The notes under the pieces are model-generated. The model had not been told where the DNA came from. It ran no database searches and saw only the letters and a list, made by a program, of their open reading frames with translations. Of a stretch of 64,000 nucleotides of DNA, positions 56,141-64,000 are shown piece after piece; the first letter of the stretch is position 1; every line of letters starts with the position of its first letter. Source of the DNA: Cephalotrichum gorgonifer (lineage: Eukaryota > Ascomycota > Sordariomycetes > Microascales > Microascaceae); NCBI GenBank assembly GCA_900312665.1, contig ONZQ02000008.1, positions 868,001-932,000 on the forward strand, written 5' to 3'. The translations under genes and the position numbers were made by a program.

Positions 56141-56472
56141 CAAGGGTCTGAAGGAGCGATGCCAAAACCCTAATCCCGGAGTAACTAGTCCGAGCGTATT
56201 AAGCTTGAAAGATCCTGTCCCGGTATTATGAGAAGGGTCGAACCGTTGTCCAACACACAGGGATGCGATGTCAACACATTATGTCCGTCCGGCAGCTTTT
56301 ACATCGAGACCCTTGTCCAGATGATGAGATACTAGGAGCACTAGCCCGGGGTGTGTCCCGCGCAGTACACGAGGTGCACGTCGCCTTCGACCCTGCGCTG
56401 CGAACCGTATTCTATCTGGCCACGATTTCAGTCTAACAAGATACTCAAGCAAAAAAAAAGGGAAGGCAAAAA

Positions 56473-56591
56473 ACATACAACACCAGGGATTCGCTGGTCG
56501 TCACCGACCCAACTACTAGTCTAGCGCTTCGTGGTTTATGTATAGGGGAGCGGACGGGACCCTCAGTTTTCCACGAGCTATGGTCGTATGT
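56473..56591 (-). rRNA. 5S rRNA gene (variant copy A)
   Basis: The minus strand runs from ACATACGACCATAGCTCGTG to GAATCCCTGGTGTTGTATGT, 119 nt. Conserved 5S blocks are clear: TGGAAAAC, GTCCCGTCCGCTC, TAGTAGTTGGGT, GGTGACGACCAGCGAATCCC. The two ends are complementary (ACATAC/GTATGT), forming helix I. A T-run follows on the minus strand (GTTTTTTGCC). It differs from the Neurospora-type 5S in paired positions, for example a compensating GGTGACGACC, so it may be a functional variant. Pol III transcribes dispersed 5S genes in these fungi. Similarity to the copy at 59.0 kb extends about 60 bp into the 5' flank. Confidence 0.85.
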
Positions 56592-58356
56592 GGCAATTAG
56601 AGTTTGGAATTGTGAATATCAGGCCTCTATTGTTGCGTAGGTTGAGGAATGAAAAAGGGGGGGAGGGCTGCAGGAGAAGGAGTGATCTAGGCCGTGAGTC
56701 CAGATGATCAAGTGATGCTTCATCCCAGATCTAGGCCTTGAAGGACCGGATTGTCCTAGATCCCGAATCTAGCCTATAACTAGCACAGATACTCGAGTTG
56801 TCCTTGGTCCCAGATCTAGGTTGACGCTCGGCGGCGCAAGCGCATGAGGTCCCTTTTCCGGGATGCTGTTAGTGATACGGAGAGGAACTGATTTTCTACC
56901 ATATCCTTCTATCCCTCTTGAAATATCTCGCCGATCATTTTGAGATCGCGACAAGGCCCTGACGTCCTTCCCCTCCCCCATCACCTACTATCATTCTCAT
57001 CTGTGCTCATTAGTTTCTAAACTAGAAGTCCGTCGGTCCGTTCCCACTAAGTGCGGCCCGGTCCGGCACTGGTGCTTAAACGCCATGTTCTTGACCCCCC
57101 TTAAAAGAATTGATGTACCACTGTCGCTACGGGAATGGCTGAGTGACAAGCAAGCCTCAGGCTGTGTCCTTACTCTGAACACCGACCTTTTTCTGTTAGT
57201 GCTGGAGAGAATTGCGTCTCAGTGATTGCCGTTGACATTTTGCGGACTGTTCCCGAAGACACATTATGGCGCCCCGCCGCACTCGTCGAGACAGCTGCTC
57301 TCCAGCCGGAGAGAAACCACACACGACAGTGCCGACCTAAGCTAGCAGATGACACTATAAGGGATCGCTAGGTTGTTGGACATGGGCCTAGGGTGTGTTC
57401 TGCGTCGTCTGAAATCGTCTTAGAGTTAATCATATTACCCTTCGCAAGCGAGGGGGAGGTTTGACGCCCAGCTAGGTGGATTTAACACACAGAGTACCCG
57501 TCCCCAACGGGGCTGTATTCCAATCGGACTACTGGACTTGACAGAGTTGGCCATGGGGGGGCCGTTGTCGCTCGTGGCTTACAGCTACCGATGCCATTGT
57601 TCCTTGATCAGACTGTCGGAGCTGTCCTCCCAATCTTCCTGATTGCCCCTCGGTCTCCCCAATCGTCCGCCTCCAACCAGAAAGGGCGTGGATCGTGCAG
57701 GCGGGTGTCGGGTAAGATTCGTGGGGTAACTCATACCCCGCGGCCTGACAAGGACTAGTGCTTATCGTGTCCGAAGCGCGCCGTGTAAGGCGGATACTAC
57801 CGCGCGGATTATAAAATCCCCCGGTGGCCGGATGGCCGGATGTCAGAGCCGCATACATCCGGGTCGGTTTCCGCCGACTGCTTCTTTAACCCCCCTTTCG
57901 ACATGTCCTATAAATCATCTCGGTGTCCCGAAACTGTAGACGACGCCGAGGCATCCGAGTTGTTGCGAGCACGTGGGCTTCAACAAGCCGTCTCAGTGGA
58001 GGAGTTCTTGATTGATCTTTTCTTTTCACCCAGAGAACCCATGCCGAGTGCAGGTAGCGAGTGCCTTTTGCGGGAATCTCACTCAACATACCTGCTCCCG
58101 GCCGTGAAGCCTGTGGTAAGCCAAAGATGGGAACAAAGTTGGGAAATTTCAGGTATAAATATCACGGCTCATCGCCGCGTTTGAGAGGACTTCGAATGCA
58201 CCTCCAGCCCGTTATCAAACAAGCCCGCTATCAAAAGAAGACAGGTAACGAATTCTCGGATACTGTAAACACTTCCTCGTGCGTTAGAGAGTCACTAACG
58301 AGACGATTGACGTCCAGAGATCTCGTTCGGAGACATCCCCTCCAGACCTAGCAATC
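56592..58356. other. intergenic between 5S copy A and the secreted-protein gene
   Basis: The region contains repeated CCAGATCTAGG-type words at 56.68-56.82 kb in both orientations, suggesting an old, mutated repeat. A plus-strand frame at 57840-58184 (about 114 codons) has no recognisable features, and I do not call it. The promoter of the secreted-protein gene should lie at the right end. Confidence 0.45.
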
Positions 58357-58737
58357 ATGAAGATCTCCACCGTCACAGCTGCCGCACTCCTCGTCATGGC
58401 GCCCGCCGCGTCGGCCTGGCGCATCAGGTTGTACAACTGGGAGGAGCGGAACCCCGCCGGCGGCGAGTTCACCAAGGCGGGTCCCGGAAACCCAGGCAGC
58501 GCCTGCCATGACATCCCCGACTCGATGGACAGGAAGGCGTCGTCCATGGCGTACTATGCCACCGACAGCCAAAGCAGCCCTACCACCAGGTGCAGGCTGA
58601 ACCTATACGACGGGTTGAACTGCGGTGGTAGCGCGATGTACGGCATTGACTACGATGTCCAGATGAACTTGGCACCTGTGTCTGGGAACTGGGGCAACCG
58701 GGCTCGCTCGTTCAAAACGACCTGTTGGCGCATCTAA
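58357..58737 (+). CDS. Small secreted cysteine-containing protein, crystallin-like (effector candidate)
   Basis: Single exon, 126 aa. A clear signal peptide (MKISTVTAAALLVMAPAASA, cleavage after about 20) is followed by a mature protein of about 106 aa with four cysteines (in SACHD, TRCRL, LNCGG and TTCWRI), enough for two disulfides. Text such as CRLNLYDGLNCGG followed by NWGNRARSFKTTCW resembles the Greek-key pattern of beta/gamma-crystallin-like secreted proteins. The fold is inferred, not shown. The gene lies in a gene-poor stretch between two 5S rRNA copies. Small size, secretion and setting fit a candidate effector or an antimicrobial-type secreted protein, but no function can be assigned. 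Confidence 0.8.
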   Translation: MKISTVTAAALLVMAPAASAWRIRLYNWEERNPAGGEFTKAGPGNPGSACHDIPDSMDRKASSMAYYATDSQSSPTTRCRLNLYDGLNCGGSAMYGIDYDVQMNLAPVSGNWGNRARSFKTTCWRI

Positions 58738-59002
58738 AGATGTAAGAACCGCGACTGTGAGCAGACATCTAGATAGCCCTGCTTCAATGGAAATGGTGTG
58801 TGTGCGGGAAGCTGCACGCTGGAGGCCAGACAATACTGTGGCGATTCAGAGATGAGCAGAGTGTCCCGTCGCATCCCATTCATGTTCATAGGGTTTCTTT
58901 AGTCCCGCAATGTATATGGAGATCGTGACCTCTCTTATTTCGTCTTCTACTCGTTGAAATGGGTGAGTTAGTGAAAGGAATGCAAAAACAATGCAAAAAA
59001 GT

Positions 59003-59121
59003 ACATACAACACCGGGGATTCGCTGGTCGTCACCGACCCAACTACTAATCCAGCGCTTCGGGGCTTATATATAGGGGAGCGGACGGGACCCTTAGTTTT
59101 CCACGAGCTATGGCCGTATGT
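59003..59121 (-). rRNA. 5S rRNA gene (variant copy B)
   Basis: The minus strand runs from ACATACGGCCATAGCTCGTG to GAATCCCCGGTGTTGTATGT, 119 nt. It shares all conserved 5S blocks with the copy at 56.5 kb and differs at about eight positions, seven of them transitions. A T-run follows on the minus strand (ACTTTTTTGC). It has the same orientation as copy A, 2.5 kb apart. It may be functional; one of the two could be a pseudogene. Confidence 0.85.
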
Positions 59122-60405
59122 GCTGGCTGGAGCTCGGAAATGGGAATATTAGGGATCTCTTGACAAGTAGGTTGAAGGGGGTGGAGGAAAGGAAGCAAGA
59201 AACAAACATAGGATGCTGTGGTCAAGAACAGGAACAATCCCAAAGGGGAGCGGACTAGACCGTCCTGGAACCAGGGTCAAGACCCGGAAAAAGGATGTGT
59301 CCGTTGTATCCTGGCGTGGTTGGGACCACTGTCCCATTCAAGGGAAACTTGAGAACATTCAGATGGCCATCACTTGTCCTGGCCCAGGGGGGATTACCCT
59401 CCCCAGTATTGATACGATGAGAATTGACGGTGTCATACAGCGATGTTGTGAGACGGCAAGTTCATCTTTTTCTTCCCGAGCTTTAACGGCCATTTTGTAT
59501 ATATAATATTTTACTAAATTTTTAACCATACCTTCTGTATAGGTTTGTTAGTTCTAGGATATCTCTCAACTCATAGACAACTAGCATAGACATACCATGC
59601 AACTGCCTATTCTGTGTCCTTAGTCAAGACAAGTCTGCAGTAGCCTAGAAAATCACAGAGGCAGGCGCGGACGGTAAACCCAACTCCCAGCTCACCAGCG
59701 TCACTTCATCGATGGTGTACTTCGACGGACGATCGTGTTAGTGGCCACCGGGCTATAGGTGAGGGAGGAGGCTCGTCTCGTCACAGACGGAATGCCCGTC
59801 GCCGTATTATCTATACTAGTACTAATCTTCTGCATAGGGCAATATTTTTTCATTGGGTATTGCCCCCCTTTTCTCCTTTTCTGAAATATCGGGGCTGGGG
59901 GCTGGGACTCGGGGGTTTGCGAAGAGTCAGTCTGAAAATCAGAGGAGGACGCCATCATTGCTCATTGGGGGGTGGATAGAGCGACCGTTTCTCGAGCCGA
60001 CCATCATCCTTACCAAGAATAAGCAAGCCAGGAGCTCAAGTGTGTATACCTGGCCTGCTGACTGTCTATTCCGGTGGCGCTTTTGAAGGGGGCAGACTGG
60101 GTGGGACCTGGAGGGCTGGGGATGAGGCACCATTGTGATTGTTCTCGTTGAAGAGAGTTAACCAACCAATCCCTGCTTGCATTATTAGCTAACTTCCTTC
60201 CCTCTGGCTGCGCCTATACCTGGAGTCGCTGCATGTAGAGTAATACAGGATGGGTGCCTGGTTGGTTCGATGTGTGTAAATCACGTCAGTAATGTGCGCT
60301 GGTCCGCCCCGCTTTCCCTGCGCATTGCTCACACACTCTCTGGTTCTCCTCCCTCGCAATTCTATACTTTCCACCCTACGTACGATATATCCGGATTCTG
60401 CAGCA
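59122..60405. other. intergenic between 5S copy B and the cyclotransferase-like gene
   Basis: The 5' flank of 5S copy B is followed by sequence without a supported gene. A minus-strand frame at 59958-59701 (85 codons, starting MMASSSDFQTDSSQTPESQP) has an ATG but no recognisable domain, and I leave it uncalled. A/T-rich DNA at 59.49-59.53 kb is unremarkable. Confidence 0.45.
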
Positions 60406-61065
60406 ATGTCCCAACCCCAGTCTCAGTCCCAGCCACAGACGCAGCCGCCGCCGCCGCCGCCGCCCACCCTCTACTTCGCGTTCGGCAGCAACCTCTGGCT
60501 GGCGCAGATGGCCCGCCGGTGTCCCCGGAGCAAGTTCATCGGCCGCGCCAAGCTCCGCGACCACCGCTGGCAGATCAACGAGCGCGGCTACGCCAACGTT
60601 GTGCCGGAACTGGATCACACCGTCGAGGGGCTCATCTACGAGATCGACGAGGAAGACGAGGCCCGCCTAGACGTGAACGAGGGCGTCGCCAATGGCTCCT
60701 ACTCGAAGGGCGTGTGCGACGTGAAGCTGTACCCGACGGACACGTCACTGTACCGCCGGCCAACGGCGTGGATCGTCGGCGAGGGCGGTCCGTGCGAGGT
60801 GCTGAGGAAGGCGAAGAGCGAGGGGAAATTAATCGCTGAGCAGCCTCCGAGGCACAAGGAAGGGGTACTGGTGTATATTGATAAGAAGAGGGTGACTGAC
60901 GGGCTGCCCAGGGAGGAGTATATTGACAGGATTAATGCGGGCGTTCGCGATGCGGTTTCGCTGTGGGTGGATAGGAGTTACTTTGAGACTGTCGTAAGGC
61001 CGTTTGTGCCGGAGAGGCCGTCCAAGAAAGGGGAGGGGAGGACTGAGGTGCAGGTCCCGCGGTAA
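60406..61065 (+). CDS. Gamma-glutamyl cyclotransferase-like (GGCT/AIG2 fold) protein
   Basis: Single exon, 219 aa. After a Gln/Pro-rich leader (SQPQSQSQPQTQPPPPPPP), the GGCT fold opens with the substrate-loop motif YFAFGSNLWLAQMARR. The family continues with GRAKLRDHRWQINERGYANV, VEGLIYEIDEEDEARLDVNE (the Glu of NEGV is at the usual catalytic position) and a C-terminal helix RDAVSLWVDRSYFETVVRPF. Members open or cyclise gamma-glutamyl amides to 5-oxoproline, but many fungal homologues are untested, so the substrate is unknown. The start was chosen at the first ATG, directly before the Gln/Pro leader. No signal peptide is present, so the protein is probably cytosolic. Confidence 0.88.
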   Translation: MSQPQSQSQPQTQPPPPPPPTLYFAFGSNLWLAQMARRCPRSKFIGRAKLRDHRWQINERGYANVVPELDHTVEGLIYEIDEEDEARLDVNEGVANGSYSKGVCDVKLYPTDTSLYRRPTAWIVGEGGPCEVLRKAKSEGKLIAEQPPRHKEGVLVYIDKKRVTDGLPREEYIDRINAGVRDAVSLWVDRSYFETVVRPFVPERPSKKGEGRTEVQVPR

Positions 61066-62430
61066 GGGCCGGGAGTCGGGACCGGGGGGGACAGGTCATC
61101 GTCGCCTTTGAGGAAGAGGTGGATGCCTCGCTGGAAAGAACATCAAGTAGTGCGTGGGGAGTCGCAAGGGAGGGGATGAGAGGCATAGTTAGCTACATGA
61201 AGCCCGGGGCGTAGACTAAAAAAAGATAAACGTGGGGAATTGTCCTGGCTTAAATGGGGATTCACTTCTCCGGTGGGCCGAATGACAAGATAGAAAGAGA
61301 GGTTCTTGCCCACTACCTACGAAATGGCTGATGTATTATTCTAGAACCTGTAGGCGCTTTGCTACTACATAGCACTTCACTATATAGTCTCTCTTCTAAG
61401 GTACACAGACGCGCACATCTTCAGCCTTTCCCCGAAGCCCATTCTTCACAGAGTCACCCTATGAAGACGCTCTAGATGTGCCTTCAAGAACTTCTCATGA
61501 TAGCCAGCTTAGAATGGTCTGTGAGGCCTTAACGGTCCTCCCTGTACTCATATACCAGCACGAACGGATGGCATAAGCCTTCCGCGGCCGCCCCCTTCCT
61601 TTGACGTCGGTCGCGTAAAGACCAGGACAAAGGTCAAACAGGTACTTCGATCCCGCCTCCCCCGTCCTGCCGCCACCCGAGAGGGGCTGGCGGTCACAAC
61701 ATGCAAGGTCTACCGGCCGTTCTCAGAAGCAGCAGACCACTCGACCGAATACTCCGCCGCGGCGAGTTGGAATCGATGGGCGAGTCTCGCCGCCGGCTTG
61801 ACGATGCTCCAGCGCACGGAGTCATGGAGCTTTTTCGGCTCGAGGGGTTTCTTGCAGCAATAACGGCACGAGGGTCCACTACTATCGCGTTAATGTTCTG
61901 CTCTCTGCGTTCTGTGAAGCTCGGCAGGCTTGTTGTCACTGTCATGACTTCGCTCCTCCATTCCCTGCAGTGTTGGATATCTTATTTTGTACATCAATTT
62001 AGTTGCGGAACCTAAAACCTAGTGATGAATGGCAAACCTATCACAACTTTTTTTCGACCATGTTCACTTGTCAGGAAACCGGCAAACGCGGGATGAACCC
62101 CGCACCGGCGCAGTTAGAGCCCAGTCCTGTTGTACGCCGTGGCTCTCTCGGATTGGGCAGCGAGAACGAAGCGGGTCTCCCCCATCACCGGGATCTCGGC
62201 TGTCGCCTCCATGATTCAAGGAGGGATTGCAGCAGCTAGTTTTAAGAAGCGGACTCAGGGCCGCCTTAGAAGGAGTAAACTTGGGTTCTACAACGTCCAT
62301 CAGATTTGTCAGATTTATTTAACTCCTTTTTTACATCGCCAATCATCACCATTGTATATTAGGCCCAAACCCTTAGCATTTCGATCGCCATCTACTATAG
62401 ACTAGAACTTGGTTTGCGTCTATATTCACT
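61066..62430. other. about 1.4 kb intergenic
   Basis: I see no supported gene, RNA or named repeat. Small frames on both strands between 61.7 and 62.4 kb overlap each other. The right end is the promoter of the Hsp70-like gene. Confidence 0.45.
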
Positions 62431-64000
62431 ATGACCGAGCGTAGAATCATAGTGGCGGTGGATTTCGGGACAGCCTATTCAGGCGTTGCTTGGTGCGAGA
62501 CGGGCCACGTATAGTCTATACCCTTTAACACATACCCCGTTGCAGGGCCAAGCTCGAGCTAATCCTAGCCAGCCGCAAAGCATAAACGTCATCGACTCAT
62601 GGCCAGAGAGGTACGGCGGAAGACGGAGCAGCCCAAAGGTTCCCACAGAGCTACGAAAAGTCAAGTCAGGATACCAATGGGGGTTCGAGATTCCACCGAC
62701 AGGACTGCGGAGTCGGAAGTTCAAGCTGTAAGATAAACACCCATCCTGCTGGGGTTGCCGATACGGGGCAATTGCTGAAGCGTCGCCTAGGAAGCTTGGC
62801 ATGCCGTCTCGCACAGGGGACGAGCCGTCACCGGAGCATTTGACGACAATGTATCTACGACACCTCTACACACACACGATGGGCGAACTAAAGTCCCGGC
62901 TGACGGAGGATGTGGTGAATTCCGTGCCGATAGACTTTGTCATTACGGTCCCGGCCATCTGGACGGACCAGGCAAAGGAGGCGACGGGGGCCGCTGCTCG
63001 AGAGGCTGGGCTCGTCGGTCGAACGCCTCTCTATATTGTTTCCGAGCCAGTACAAAACTACCCCCCCCCCACACCCCCCCTTCCCCCCAAAACAACAAAG
63101 AATGCGTATAAGTTGAGAACTAAAGCTAGGATAATAGGAAGCGGCAACGGTATACACGCTGAAGGACATGGCGCCGCGCCTCGGGATAGGCCAAAAGCTG
63201 GTCGTGTGCGACGCCGGCGGCGGCACAGTCGACCTCGTCACCTACCAGGTTATAGGGCGGGATCCCCTCGCGCTCAAGGAGGTGACCGAGGGCACGGGCG
63301 GCAAGAATGGATCGTCTATGCTAAACGAGAGGTTCCGGCGGCACCTGAAGGCCACCCACGGGGAGGGGTATTGGACCAACGAGAGGCTCGTCGCTCCTCT
63401 GCAGCTGTTCGAGCAGTACAAGAAGACCTGGACTCCCGGTGCCAAAAGGCTCTTCATCGACGTCGAACCCGGCCTAAACCTGCACCGGAACAGGTACGCG
63501 GTGCCCGAGGCGGCAATACATGATGTGTTTGAGCCTATTATCAAGGAAATCATCAAGTGGATACTAGCCCAGATTAAGGAGGCGGGGGACAGTGTTTTTG
63601 CCGTGCTCCTGGTGGGTGGTTTTGGGCAGAGTGGGTATCTTGAGACGAGGGTGAAGGCGAAGCTTCCGTCGTATGTTTCGTTTTTGAGACCGGAGAATTC
63701 GTGGACGGCTGTGATGAGGGGGGCAGCGATTCTGGGGATGAATAGAATCGCGCCGGCGTTGTCGGGTGTGTCGATCGCTTCAAGGGTTGCCCGGGCGCAT
63801 TATGGCCTCCAACTGGAGTACGAAGCCGTCCCAGGCCATCCGCAGGATAAGATGCAAGTAGCTCGACGGTGCTGATTTCTTGTGATTTTCATCTCTGACA
63901 CTCCAGCAGTTACCGACACGCATACGGTTTTGATGCAGTGACTGCGATGGACTGGTTGATCAAGAAGGTTAGTCCTAGGGTGGGAGGCCCGGAGAATATC
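62431..64000 (+). CDS. Hsp70-like ATPase (actin-fold nucleotide-binding domain), 5' part
   Basis: Member of the large fungal family of Hsp70-related proteins with an actin-type ATPase domain. Exon 1 (62431-62508) encodes MTERRIIVAVDFGTAYSGVA, the phosphate 1 loop. A very short intron (62509-62545, 37 nt) leads to SINVIDSWPERYGG. Further introns join KFKL|KLGMPSRTGDE (acceptor near 62790) and SEP|EAATVYTLKDMAPR (63050-63137). The phosphate 2 motif is LVVCDAGGGTVDLVTYQV, and the adenosine motif is VFAVLLVGGFGQSGYL. After about 63850 a GC-AG intron (AT|GCAAGT…CAGCAG) would continue as YRHAYGFDAVTAMDWLIKK to the window edge. The family is variable and often found in accessory regions. It is not a housekeeping Hsp70, since no substrate-binding domain is visible here. 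Confidence 0.82.

Noticed and set aside
56330..56460. Possible minus-strand tRNA or other Pol III gene before the T-run at 56.45 kb
   Set aside because: GGTTCGCAGCG resembles a B box, but no arms could be folded. The T-run lies beyond the 5S terminator.
57840..58184. Plus-strand 114-codon frame upstream of the secreted protein
   Set aside because: It has an ATG, but no signal peptide, domain or splice support was seen, and it sits in mutated repeat-like DNA.
59701..59958. Minus-strand 85-codon frame starting MMASSSDFQTDSSQ
   Set aside because: Low-complexity Ser/Gln/Pro text without further support; it could be a relic, but I cannot tell of what.
1..64000. CRISPR arrays, insertion sequences, bacterial operons or phage genes
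   Set aside because: Every supported gene is eukaryotic with spliceosomal introns or fungal family features, and no regularly spaced direct repeats were seen.

Overview
The window is nuclear DNA of a filamentous ascomycete (Pezizomycotina, most likely Sordariomycetes). The reasons are: many short introns with GTAAGT/GTATGT donors and CTRAC-like branch points; GC-rich coding sequence with long pyrimidine-rich leaders; dispersed single 5S rRNA genes; and fungal families such as an ADAM-type metalloprotease, a calcipressin, a fungal NLR and ankyrin membrane proteins. All coordinates and splice sites were read by eye from the sequence. No alignment or gene finder was run, so family names rest on motif recognition.

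The first 39 kb is mostly conserved core genome. In order it holds: a partial unknown gene leaving the left edge; the clamp-loader large subunit RFC1 (-), divergent from mitochondrial ribosomal protein L16 (+); the clamp-loader small subunit RFC5 (+) with twin MCB boxes; acetyl-CoA synthetase (+) behind about 4 kb without genes; tRNA-His(GTG); an ADAM metalloprotease (+); a small conserved-looking three-exon protein of unknown function (-); a broken ankyrin/transmembrane gene (-); mitochondrial GrpE/Mge1 (-); a mitochondrial dicarboxylate carrier with a 5-nt microexon (-); mitochondrial Phe-tRNA synthetase (+); and calcipressin (+). Five of these act in mitochondria or in C2/C4 metabolism, and two are RFC subunits.

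From about 38.7 kb the window becomes accessory. It holds a cupin-like membrane protein with a perfect 129-bp internal tandem duplication, a secreted GH43 arabinanase, and a NACHT-WD40-TPR NLR interrupted by one nonsense codon. Next come a two-exon protein of unknown function and a 1134-aa protein with a C-terminal subtilisin-like (S8) domain whose catalytic serine reads as leucine. The remainder is a decayed membrane-protein pseudogene, two variant 5S rRNA genes flanking a small secreted crystallin-like protein, a gamma-glutamyl cyclotransferase-like protein, and the 5' part of an Hsp70-like ATPase gene running off the right edge.

The most interesting stretch is 41.5-54.4 kb (NLR, unknown protein, S8-like protein). 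It looks like a fungal self/non-self recognition locus. Four accessory genes carry lesions that single C-to-T changes would explain, three of them in the CpA context preferred by repeat-induced point mutation (RIP). They may be relics or pseudo-enzymes rather than active proteins.
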